A stretch of DNA of 32,034 bases. Source: a bacterium. Lineage in GTDB: Bacteria > Ratteibacteria > UBA8468 > B48-G9 > DTJG01. Below the pieces are notes generated by a model that saw only the letters and a program-made list of their open reading frames with translations, did not search any database and was not told where the DNA came from. A program made the translations under genes and the position numbers. This document shows positions 1 through 7,304 of the stretch, piece after piece. Each line of letters opens with the position of its first letter. Position 1 is the stretch's first letter. The DNA lies in the NCBI GenBank assembly GCA_029552985.1, contig JAKPDB010000143.1, forward strand, positions 1-32,034. Direction: 5' to 3'.

Positions 1-1
1 C

Positions 2-199
2 TTTATCCAGGCGACGATATCAACTCCATGTGGACCAGTAGAGATAGAGGTAAAAAAGACACTCACTCACATTGAGATAAAGTCGCGCAGTGAAAAAGAA
101 ATACACATCATCGTAATATTGCAAAATTCAAAGAGAGTCAGAATAAATAGTAACGAAATAAAAATAGTGGGGCTTATAAAAACACCTGTAAAATTTTAA
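2..199 (+). CDS. C-terminal fragment of a glycosidase-like protein (possibly alpha-L-rhamnosidase family), 5' end outside the window
   Basis: An open frame runs from base 2 to a TAA at 197-199 (65 codons). It has no start in the window, so the ORF track omits it. The fragment is beta-strand-like, and its beginning (TISTPCGPVEIEV) resembles the closing beta-sandwich of bacterial alpha-L-rhamnosidases and related alpha/alpha-barrel glycosidases, which often carry a TPxGPIxV-type segment. The family call rests on that short stretch alone. The reading frame itself is better supported, because it stays open to the convergent gene and its stop overlaps that gene's stop by four bases. The several carbohydrate-active genes nearby make a glycosidase plausible. 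Confidence 0.5.
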   Translation, partial: FIQATISTPCGPVEIEVKKTLTHIEIKSRSEKEIHIIVILQNSKRVRINSNEIKIVGLIKTPVKF

Positions 200-1335
200 A
201 ACGTGAATCTTTTTGCTGTATCAATCATGGCAAACAGGTTTTCTTCTGTCTGGCTGCTTAATGGAATTGAAGAAGGCACCCCTGAAGGAATAAGAATAAA
301 TTTTGTACTTCTTCCATTTTGAACAATTGAATCCCTGCTGATCTGCGCTATTTCGTAAGACGAACGAAATTCAATTTCTTCAAGGGCAGGCCCTCCCATT
401 AACGTAATATCAGGACCAACAATTTTTCTCACCCTTGCAACAGTCATTGGAAATTCAACTGTATTGATGGCTGGTTCAAGAATATCAATGCCCATTCTCA
501 ATACATAGGGTAAAAGATCTTCCCTGATATCATGCCAGTGGAAGCAGATGTAATTAAGATTTCCTGAACGAAGGATATTGATAAGTTTTGTATCCGGCTT
601 TATCACATAATTAATAAAAACATCTCGATAGTTTCGAAAGTATTCAATAGGTAGTGCTGGTGGCGTTAAGTACTCTGCTCCACGGATTCTTATAATCACA
701 TTATGAACTTGCAATGATATTGCCCTGTAGATATTTTCAAGCCGCTCTGTGAAAATTTCAAAAAGTTGAGTAACCAGTTTTTCATTGTCGAGTAAAAATT
801 TTGCAAGGTCTCCTGGCGCAAAAAGTGTTCCTGCCACTCCAGCAGGGTCTGGAAGGGATATCACTGGCATTGATTTATTTCCGTAAAGCGCCTGCTTTTC
901 CTGAAAACCGCTTAAATCAGGAGTATATGGAATATAGGGCAACGATAGAAATTTTTCTATGTCATGAGTGCTTGTAATCCATGGTTTTAAAACCCACTGC
1001 TCAGAGCTGAGTTTTGTTGTTCGCGCAGAACGGGTGAGGATTCCCTTTTCAGTTTCAACTGTTAGCGTGACAACTTCAGAAATTCTTGTGTCCTGTTTTC
1101 TTTCTTCTATTACTTCAATGGAACCAGGAGCAGAAAAGAAAAATCCAGTGGCAGGCCTGAAAAAGAAAAAATTATGGCAATCATTACGCATCTTTTCAAG
1201 AAGCCGGTGAAAACTGGTATGGCCTGTCCAGAAGCTGTTTTCGTCATATGGGTCAATTTTATAAAGGGAAACAGGAACTCTACCTATGCTCTGACCTCGC
1301 AGTAAGGCAAGGATTTCCTGCCTTGTGTTGATCAT
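196..1335 (-). CDS. Uroporphyrinogen decarboxylase-like (URO-D family) protein, not HemE
   Basis: A 379-residue protein with the URO-D TIM-barrel pattern in its C-terminal half: FHWHDI at about 265-270, GIDILEP at about 282-288 and LMGG at about 312-315. The N-terminal third is divergent and there are no neighbouring haem genes, so this is unlikely to be the haem enzyme. URO-D relatives of this kind include the MtaA/CmuA corrinoid methyltransferases and many uncharacterised proteins of carbohydrate-degrading anaerobes. No corrinoid-binding protein is visible here. The ATG overlaps the stop of the upstream isomerase gene by four bases (ATGA), so the two are translationally coupled. Substrate unknown. 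Confidence 0.8.
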   Translation of the reverse strand: MINTRQEILALLRGQSIGRVPVSLYKIDPYDENSFWTGHTSFHRLLEKMRNDCHNFFFFRPATGFFFSAPGSIEVIEERKQDTRISEVVTLTVETEKGILTRSARTTKLSSEQWVLKPWITSTHDIEKFLSLPYIPYTPDLSGFQEKQALYGNKSMPVISLPDPAGVAGTLFAPGDLAKFLLDNEKLVTQLFEIFTERLENIYRAISLQVHNVIIRIRGAEYLTPPALPIEYFRNYRDVFINYVIKPDTKLINILRSGNLNYICFHWHDIREDLLPYVLRMGIDILEPAINTVEFPMTVARVRKIVGPDITLMGGPALEEIEFRSSYEIAQISRDSIVQNGRSTKFILIPSGVPSSIPLSSQTEENLFAMIDTAKRFTF

Positions 1336-2174
1336 AAAAGTTTCAATATCCTGTTCAAACTGGTTGAAGCATGATAAATCACTGTTTCAGGACAGTATTT
1401 GTATGCCCAGAATTCTGCTGTTGCATATCCTTTGAAACCGATTTCTTTTAGTGCCTTCATCACTTCTTTCCAGTTCACATCTCCTTCCAGCAGCATACAG
1501 AATCCATTGAGGTTTCCAATTTGGACCCTGAAGTCCTTAAAATGAATTTTTCTGATATGTTTTCCAAGAATTCTAATCCACATTTCAGGATAACCATAGA
1601 GCATCACATTGCCTGTGTCAAAATACACTCCTACATAATCGGACCCGAAGGATTCAACAAAATTCTTCATTTCCACCGGACTAATTAACAGTTTGTTCCA
1701 GACAGGTTCAAGACACAGGCATACCTGATTTTTTTCAGCAAAATCAATGACATTTTTTATTGATTCCTTTACTCTTTCCAGAGCAACATCATAGGATACA
1801 ATTTCTTTCTGGTCTGACCAGTCGGCTTGAACAACACCGGGTATTACAAGGATACCATCTGTTCCAAGAATTCTTGCGCATTCAATCTGTTTTTTTATCA
1901 GAGTTTCTGCTTTTTTTCGTACCTGGGCGTCTGGATGGCTCAAGGTGTACTTCCACAGAAGCCCAGAACTGACACTGGCGATTTCAAGTCCGATTTTTTC
2001 AACGCGATTTCTGAATGCCTCTATTTCTTTTTCTGTACTTTCAGGATTGAGATACCCTTGCTCATCAAGGTTTGGTTCAACAGCATCAAAACCAGCATCT
2101 TTGATAATAGAAAGGACATCATAAATATCCATGCCCGGTGGTGCAACCCACAGGTTTATACTTTTTTTTATCAT
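1332..2174 (-). CDS. Sugar phosphate isomerase/epimerase-like TIM-barrel protein (AP endonuclease 2 superfamily)
   Basis: A 280-residue xylose-isomerase-like TIM barrel. The usual four metal ligands are recognisable: E156 (CLEPVW), D186 (YFDTGN), H211 (IHFKDF) and E254 (ATAEFW). Members act on sugars, inositols or hydroxypyruvate-like compounds, and the sequence does not show which. The start is well defined by GGAGG six bases before the ATG. A promoter-like TTGACA-N16-TTAAAT lies just upstream, so this gene and the coupled URO-D gene probably form a separate transcription unit from the BadF operon. It has no signal peptide and should be cytoplasmic. Confidence 0.85.
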   Translation of the reverse strand: MIKKSINLWVAPPGMDIYDVLSIIKDAGFDAVEPNLDEQGYLNPESTEKEIEAFRNRVEKIGLEIASVSSGLLWKYTLSHPDAQVRKKAETLIKKQIECARILGTDGILVIPGVVQADWSDQKEIVSYDVALERVKESIKNVIDFAEKNQVCLCLEPVWNKLLISPVEMKNFVESFGSDYVGVYFDTGNVMLYGYPEMWIRILGKHIRKIHFKDFRVQIGNLNGFCMLLEGDVNWKEVMKALKEIGFKGYATAEFWAYKYCPETVIYHASTSLNRILKLL

Positions 2175-2201
2175 AATTCCTCCGTAGTTTTTTCAAATAT
2201 A

Positions 2202-2229
2202 ATTTAACGGTTTTTCAAAAATCTGTCAA
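2202..2229 (-). promoter_or_regulatory. Sigma-70-type promoter for the isomerase/URO-D unit
   Basis: On the minus strand a perfect TTGACA (2229-2224) is followed after 16 bases by TTAAAT (2207-2202, four of six matches), about 30 bases ahead of the isomerase start. Recognised by eye only. Confidence 0.6.
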
Positions 2230-2416
2230 TACAGGCATTCCTCATTAAAAAATGGAAAGAAGGTAATCAGAATGGTATATCTAAATCTGGCAAATTAGAC
2301 ACTATGCAGCAGAGATATTCAATTATAGACAAGCAGGAGAAGTATGATTGGGAAGAGAACACAGAAGGTCAGTGATATATATGCAATAAAAGAAAAATGT
2401 CTTATAACATTTCATT
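2230..2416. other. Intergenic spacer between the BadF gene and the isomerase promoter
   Basis: This stretch holds no convincing gene. A plus-strand 26-codon ORF (2344-2424) with an AGGAG-like site is the only coding candidate and is too short to call. I see no strong terminator hairpin after the BadF stop. Confidence 0.4.
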
Positions 2417-3196
2417 TCAAATAGGTTCAATTTGAGGAAATACGCAGAGCGCAGCGCCATAGGCAACCACAAACCCTGGATTATCAAAAATTCTAATGTT
2501 TCTTCCACTGATCTTTTCAATTGCCTGCTTCAGTCCAGGTATTTCTGCTGGACCACCACAGAAAAAAACCGGAATCTGACTCTGGAAATGGTTTAACATG
2601 GTTGAAATTCTTCCGGCAATTGCATTGAGAAGCCCAGCAGCGATGTTGTCCTTCTTTTCATTATGGGCAAGCAGAGAAATTACCTCACTTTCTGCAAAAA
2701 CACTGCATGTGGCATTGATAGTCACAGGTCTTTCTGCTTTTAAAGACAATGTTCCAAATCCATGAAGGTCTGTGCCTAAAACACCCGCCATCATTTCAAG
2801 AAACCTTCCTGTACCAGCCGCACACTTGTCATTCATTAAAAAATCAACAACCTCTCCATTATGGTCCACCTCTATAATTTTTGTGTCCTGGCCACCAATA
2901 TCAATTACAAGACATCTCTGTTTTCCGGAAAGTAAAAAGGATGCCTTTGCCGCAGCAGAGATTTCTGTGACTGTCGCATGTGCCTTTGTAAAAATGTATC
3001 TGCCATAACCCGTACATACAATTTTTTCAATGAGAGAAAAATCAATCTCCGCATTTTTTAATGCCTGCTGCAGAACTGTGTCTGCGATAATTTCAGGCAT
3101 TGGACCATTCCTTGCTGCGGATTTTGCGATGATTGTCTCACCATTCACAATTACACATTTCACCATCACAGAACCCATATCAATACCTGCCTTCAA
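2417..3196 (-). CDS. BadF/BadG/BcrA/HgdC-type ATPase, activator of a 2-hydroxyacyl-CoA dehydratase/double-cubane protein
   Basis: An ASKHA-fold ATPase of about 259 residues that, in its family, uses ATP to push an electron from a bridging [4Fe-4S] cluster into a partner iron-sulfur enzyme. Visible motifs are GIDMGS near the N terminus, TGYGR, DIGGQDTK, NDKCAAGTGRFLE and CSVFAESEV. The cysteines in the last two are the expected cluster ligands. The ORF track starts at 3229, but AGGAGG at 3204-3209 is seven bases ahead of a TTG at 3196, and that start places GIDMGS at the usual position. A GTG at 3199 is the alternative. The start lies 13 bases after the HgdB-like gene's stop, and that neighbour is the likely partner. 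Confidence 0.88.
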   Translation of the reverse strand: MKAGIDMGSVMVKCVIVNGETIIAKSAARNGPMPEIIADTVLQQALKNAEIDFSLIEKIVCTGYGRYIFTKAHATVTEISAAAKASFLLSGKQRCLVIDIGGQDTKIIEVDHNGEVVDFLMNDKCAAGTGRFLEMMAGVLGTDLHGFGTLSLKAERPVTINATCSVFAESEVISLLAHNEKKDNIAAGLLNAIAGRISTMLNHFQSQIPVFFCGGPAEIPGLKQAIEKISGRNIRIFDNPGFVVAYGAALCVFPQIEPI

Positions 3197-3209
3197 CACA
3201 TTTCCTCCT

Positions 3210-4454
3210 TCATACCTTGCGGGATTCAATCATTTCCCTGAATGCTTCCATTCTGGTTTTTAATTGTCCTGTGTCTTCCTTTCCAAGGTCTGTTTTTATT
3301 GAAAGAAATGGTATCCCTTTTTCTTTCAGAATCTGCCTGATTAATGCTGTTTGTAATTCAAAAACCTGGCACAATCTCAGATTGTAATAAATGATGCCGT
3401 CAAGTTTGTACTGATTCACAGTATCAATCATAAGATTGACCAGTTTTTCAAGATTCAGCATACATGGACACATGCTGCCGGCGATATCTTTCAATGTTAG
3501 AGCTCGCAAAATACCTGCTTCTGTTTCTTCATCTATCAGCACAGGATTATAGAATCTTCCGAATGATATGCACTGAAGATCTGCTGCCATTTTTAATCCA
3601 GATTCTTCCATCACATCAATAATCTTAAAATTGGGAAATATCACAGGTGTTCCAGCAAGAAGAACTCTGGGTTTATCAACAAATTTGTGAATTTGTTTTG
3701 CCTGTCGATAAACTTTCCCTGCAAGAGCATTCCATTTTTCAACCTTCATAAAAAAACCAGCATACATCATGATGTAATAATCAAAAACATTAATCGAATC
3801 CGGCTGTTCTGCTCTTAATTGATAAATGCTTCTGAAAATCTCTGTGCGGGCATTTGTAAGTTTGCACGCTGAAAGTAACTGGCGTCTTCCTGCATTGCAG
3901 TGAAATGTTTCTTTCAAAAACTGGAAAAATTGTGTATATTTTTTTTCCCAGACGTCGACATTGCCCAGGTATTCAGAGTTCCTTCCAATGTCAAGAAAAT
4001 ACACCTGTTTTACGGGTGATAGAATCTCAGCAAGTTTTGCTTTTGGGTCACATGTACCGGGGATAACAACAACTTCCAGATTGTCATATGTATTGCTATA
4101 AAATTTACCGCAGATTGATTTGATGACAGGGCAAATATCTCCAGGCACAATCTCTTCTCCTTTTGAACCGCATCCATAGTCCTCGCAGCACAACCTTACA
4201 GGTCGCAGAGAACAGGCAAGCATGATTTCCTCAGGAACAATGTTGCAAAAAAAGCCAACGGGTTTTTCACTGTTATCTATTCCATTTCTTTCAAAATCTA
4301 AAATCTCCTGATAGAACCCTTCCATTGAAGAAAGATTGGATTTTTTCATATACTCAACAAGGACATGATCTGGTATATTGTCAGAGTCAGAGCTACTGCA
4401 TTTCAGGTTTTTAAGCAACATTTCTTCGTACTGGCTCAGAAACTTTTTTTGCAT
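3210..4454 (-). CDS. 2-hydroxyacyl-CoA dehydratase D-component / double-cubane cluster protein (HgdB/YjiM-like)
   Basis: A 414-residue HgdB/FldB/BcrB-type protein (2-hydroxyglutaryl-CoA dehydratase D-component family). Cysteine-rich segments typical of the family are seen: ACSLRPVRLCCEDYGC, ICPVIKSICG, IPGTCD, MCPCM and the late NLRLCQVFELQ. The C-terminal RMEAFREMI also fits the family. Classical dehydratases need two such subunits and an activator. Here there is one subunit plus a BadF-type activator, which matches the arrangement of single-subunit double-cubane cluster proteins. The start is supported by AAAGGAGA seven bases before the ATG, giving a 44-base overlap with the upstream polyferredoxin gene. 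The reaction is unknown. Confidence 0.82.
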   Translation of the reverse strand: MQKKFLSQYEEMLLKNLKCSSSDSDNIPDHVLVEYMKKSNLSSMEGFYQEILDFERNGIDNSEKPVGFFCNIVPEEIMLACSLRPVRLCCEDYGCGSKGEEIVPGDICPVIKSICGKFYSNTYDNLEVVVIPGTCDPKAKLAEILSPVKQVYFLDIGRNSEYLGNVDVWEKKYTQFFQFLKETFHCNAGRRQLLSACKLTNARTEIFRSIYQLRAEQPDSINVFDYYIMMYAGFFMKVEKWNALAGKVYRQAKQIHKFVDKPRVLLAGTPVIFPNFKIIDVMEESGLKMAADLQCISFGRFYNPVLIDEETEAGILRALTLKDIAGSMCPCMLNLEKLVNLMIDTVNQYKLDGIIYYNLRLCQVFELQTALIRQILKEKGIPFLSIKTDLGKEDTGQLKTRMEAFREMIESRKV

Positions 4455-5484
4455 CTAATGTTCTCCTTTGCATATTACCAATCTTTTTTCCAAAAAAACT
4501 AACGTTCAAACAGCCCTTTCTTGGACACACTTCCACGCATCTCATGCACATGATACAACCTGCTTGATTATAAATGGCATCCCTATTCAACTGGTACATT
4601 GCTGTCAGCCCCATGGGACAGGCATCCGCACAGTATCCGCACTTAATACACTTGATGGCTTTCTTATGAAGTTCTATTCCTGAACCTTTATTGAACCAGG
4701 AATTAATCAGTCCTACAACACACATATGACACCAGACCCTTCTTCCAAAATAAAATGCTGCAACAAAAAGTCCCAGTACAATCCAGGCAAGGATTGTAAA
4801 GCAGGTGGTAATACCGGTTGAAAAGTCCTTCCAGTTCGGTTTTATCAGACCAAACATCGGACATATCAATCTTGCAGGACATATCTGACAGTAAGGAAGA
4901 AACCAGTAGCATTGAAATCTTGCGTAATTTGGCATGCCTATGACAGTTGAAATAGCAAGAGCAATTACCATCAGTGAATATCCTGTGATGGAAAGGTTAA
5001 GTCTGAATCGTTCTGGAAACCTTCTGACAGGGATATTCATTTTCCTGCGCAGATATGTAAGGAAATCTCCAACTGTTCCGATTGGACACACCCATCCGCA
5101 CCACACCCTTCCAAGCAGAAAACACAGAGCAATAAAAAGAGTGATATATGGCAAAAGATACTTGAAAGATGTTTGCCAGGTGAGATTTTCTGAAAGAAAG
5201 TGCATGATGCATGCCTTAAACATGCCTCCTTTTGGATTAAATCTGCATACAAGTGAAGGTGGATAGTTTTCAATTACTGGTGTTGCTCCTGATGGCCATA
5301 GAATGCTTCCCTTTTCAAACTGTGTTGTGGACACGCTTCCTTCTGGTGCTTTGAGAGTAGGAAAAATCTTTTGCTGGCTGGTTTCAGCGGATTCTTTCCA
5401 GTCCTTAAAAATATAACCACCATAAACAAGAAGCACAAAGCAGATAATTTGAACGATTCTTCTTGCGACTGAAATACGTATCAT
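4411..5484 (-). CDS. NapH/YccM-like membrane polyferredoxin
   Basis: A 357-residue membrane protein with about four transmembrane helices (near the N terminus, before WCGWVCP, after RLNLSITGYS, and before RRVWCHMC). It carries the two NapH-type cysteine motifs WCGWVCPIG and VWCHMCVVG, an extra cysteine patch between them (YCQICPARLICP), and two C-terminal [4Fe-4S] motifs, CIKCGYCADACP and CIMCMRCVEVCP. Such proteins carry electrons across or along the membrane. The ORF track begins 26 residues too early. The ATG at 5484 overlaps the upstream gene's stop as ATGA and starts just before the first helix. It is followed by the HgdB-like and BadF genes, so it may be their membrane electron source (inference). 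Confidence 0.85.
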   Translation of the reverse strand: MIRISVARRIVQIICFVLLVYGGYIFKDWKESAETSQQKIFPTLKAPEGSVSTTQFEKGSILWPSGATPVIENYPPSLVCRFNPKGGMFKACIMHFLSENLTWQTSFKYLLPYITLFIALCFLLGRVWCGWVCPIGTVGDFLTYLRRKMNIPVRRFPERFRLNLSITGYSLMVIALAISTVIGMPNYARFQCYWFLPYCQICPARLICPMFGLIKPNWKDFSTGITTCFTILAWIVLGLFVAAFYFGRRVWCHMCVVGLINSWFNKGSGIELHKKAIKCIKCGYCADACPMGLTAMYQLNRDAIYNQAGCIMCMRCVEVCPRKGCLNVSFFGKKIGNMQRRTLDAKKVSEPVRRNVA

Positions 5485-6038
5485 AATTTCTGAGTCCTTA
5501 TGGTTCTGACGCTTCTGTAAACAGTTAAAAACAAAAGAATCGCCATCGGCACAATGTACCACCAGTATCTGATATTGGTGCTTTTGTCAACCCTTACATT
5601 GATCTGGCCAACCGATATGTCAACATTTTCCACAGGTCTTCCAGCACCTGCTGGGAAAAAGGAAATTGTGGGAAGAACCGCAGGTTCAGAAAAGGTTTTT
5701 CTTCTTTTGATATCACTTCCATAATGGATTGTATATGTTGTTTTTTTCTGACTGCTTGCAGGAAAAATAATTTCAACACTCATGATGGAATCATCAGGCC
5801 ATCTTTCCTGTACTGTAATTTTTGAAGCAATCTCTTTTTTCGTACTGGTATCCAGTATAAGAATGTTATTTACAGACATCACAGAAGACGGTGGAAAAAA
5901 AACAGTTCCGGCAAGATAAAAATCACCTTCTATGTCGGGATATTCAAAATTAATGTCAATCTGTTCAGCCCTGCCAATGAAAACATATGCAAAAACGACC
6001 ACGATGAGAAGCAATTTTTTCATTGGGATACACATCAT
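5481..6038 (-). CDS. Exported protein with C-terminal membrane anchor, function unknown
   Basis: A 185-residue protein with an N-terminal signal (MKKLLLIVVVFAYVF after a short leader), a beta-rich domain of roughly 130 residues, and a C-terminal transmembrane helix (YWWYIVPMAILLFLTVY) with a short basic tail. It is therefore probably displayed outside the membrane and anchored at its C terminus. The middle segment, around WPDDSIMSVEIIF, faintly resembles the RIFT-barrel domain at the start of PcRGLX-like rhamnogalacturonan lyases, but this is too weak to name it. ATGA overlaps couple it to both neighbours. Internal Met6 (MKKLLL) could be the real start but has no clear ribosome site. Confidence 0.7.
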   Translation of the reverse strand: MMCIPMKKLLLIVVVFAYVFIGRAEQIDINFEYPDIEGDFYLAGTVFFPPSSVMSVNNILILDTSTKKEIASKITVQERWPDDSIMSVEIIFPASSQKKTTYTIHYGSDIKRRKTFSEPAVLPTISFFPAGAGRPVENVDISVGQINVRVDKSTNIRYWWYIVPMAILLFLTVYRSVRTIRTQKL

Positions 6039-7069
6039 TGCTCAAAAACAATCTGACCGAACCCTTTTTCCTGATGATAGGATGATGCATCAACTGCCCA
6101 GAAACTTTCTTCAGGGGATTGCGTTGCCTTTGTTCGTATGATTTTCAAAGCCCAAATATTTCCTGATTCAGGAACCCTGGCTCCGATAGAAGAAAAGGGA
6201 ATCGCAACTTCAACCATCCACGCAGTCACACCTTTTGACATAGCATATTTCAATCCATTTATAGATACTGTTTGAAATTCACCGTTGACACTGGTCTTTT
6301 TGCAGGAAATTTTTTCGTCGCCTGTTAGAATAATAGAATAATAATTTTTCCCTGTCCGGTCAGGTGATACCTGTATTTCAATCTTATCCTTATCTGAGAT
6401 TTTTTCTGGGGTTCCGTCCCTGCAGTAAAATGCAAGATACATTGCTTCTGAGTCATATGCAAGCAACCCGACGGTCTGATAGACGGGCTTACCCTGATTA
6501 AACAAACAGAAATTTCCTGCAACGCCGGCATTTTTCCAGCATTCTTCAATAATCTTTCCATCTATTTTCGGAGACTGGTGTGTTCTGCGAACAGGTAGAA
6601 TTGACTGTGTTTTCATCAAAGGAACCTGACGGGTTTCCTGTGTTTCTTTTTTTATTTCACCAGGGTCTTTTTTATCACCTGCTATATCAATGCTGAAACT
6701 TTTGAATTGTCTTCCACCACCAACCAGTTTGAAAGTTACAGGATAATTTCCTGATGAGGTAGAAGGTTTGGGAATCATTGTCACTTCAAAATACACCCTC
6801 TGGTCTTTTGGAATTGACATCTTTTCAGGATAAATCTGGAAGTCAAATGCAGGGCTATCAGCAAGCAACTTTATTTCTGCGATGCCTCTATCCATATTAT
6901 TTTGCAGAAAGATTTTGAATGTCGTTTTGTCTTTCACAACAATATTGTATGTTTCTGGTTTAACAATCAGTTTGTCTGCCTGACGGAAAACATTATCACA
7001 GAGATGTCCGTACGAGGGAAAAATAAAGATGCTAAAAGAAAAAATCACAGCCGCATATATTTTTCTCAT
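6035..7069 (-). CDS. Secreted CBM9/DOMON-like carbohydrate-binding protein
   Basis: A 344-residue exported protein. The signal peptide (MRKIYAAVIFSFSIFIFPSYG) ends near residue 21. An Ig-like region follows at about 30-125, with alternating strands and PxxFDFQI/VTMIPKPS patterns like domains that support surface proteins. From about 158 to the end is a CBM9-like fold: SPKIDGKIIEECW opens it, YLAFYCRD is the typical second strand, and AWMVEVAIPFSSIG and WALKIIRTK close it. Family 9-like modules bind sugars, and related DOMON folds bind haem or sugars. It is the first gene of a five-gene operon with membrane and cytoplasmic redox proteins, an unusual partnership. Only a weak ribosome site is seen. 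Confidence 0.78.
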   Translation of the reverse strand: MRKIYAAVIFSFSIFIFPSYGHLCDNVFRQADKLIVKPETYNIVVKDKTTFKIFLQNNMDRGIAEIKLLADSPAFDFQIYPEKMSIPKDQRVYFEVTMIPKPSTSSGNYPVTFKLVGGGRQFKSFSIDIAGDKKDPGEIKKETQETRQVPLMKTQSILPVRRTHQSPKIDGKIIEECWKNAGVAGNFCLFNQGKPVYQTVGLLAYDSEAMYLAFYCRDGTPEKISDKDKIEIQVSPDRTGKNYYSIILTGDEKISCKKTSVNGEFQTVSINGLKYAMSKGVTAWMVEVAIPFSSIGARVPESGNIWALKIIRTKATQSPEESFWAVDASSYHQEKGFGQIVFEQ

Positions 7070-7186
7070 ACAATCAGTTTAACCCAGGAAATACTTTCTG
7101 TCCAGTGACATCATTGACTCAAAAAATTATCGAGTTTATGATAAGAAATCAGTGCGCTTATGAAAAAACCAACTACTGCTGGTACT

Positions 7187-7192
7187 TATAAT
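7187..7192 (+). promoter_or_regulatory. Possible -10 element in the divergent intergenic region
   Basis: A perfect TATAAT lies 113 bases before the GHL6-like gene, but no good -35 is found at the right distance. The 235-base region between divergent genes (7070-7304) must hold promoters for both sides. I see no strong hairpin or repeat in it. Confidence 0.3.
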
Positions 7193-7304
7193 AAATTTCA
7201 TGTCTATTGATGGCTATGCTGAATCAGGCAGCAAGATATAGCGGTGGAAAAACAGAATCCTGGATTAAAGAAAGCCATTTTAACAAAGTCAGCACGGAGG
7301 AGCA

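Noticed and set aside
2344-2424. Plus-strand 26-codon ORF with an AGGAG-like site
   Set aside because: Too short, overlaps the end of the BadF gene on the opposite strand, and has no recognisable sequence.
3197-3229. ATG at 3229 as BadF start
   Set aside because: It lies before the AGGAGG site and adds an atypical 11-residue leader overlapping the HgdB-like gene; TTG 3196 or GTG 3199 fit better.
4703-5273. Several ORFs on both strands inside the polyferredoxin gene
   Set aside because: They are shadows of a gene with clear iron-sulfur motifs in the minus frame.
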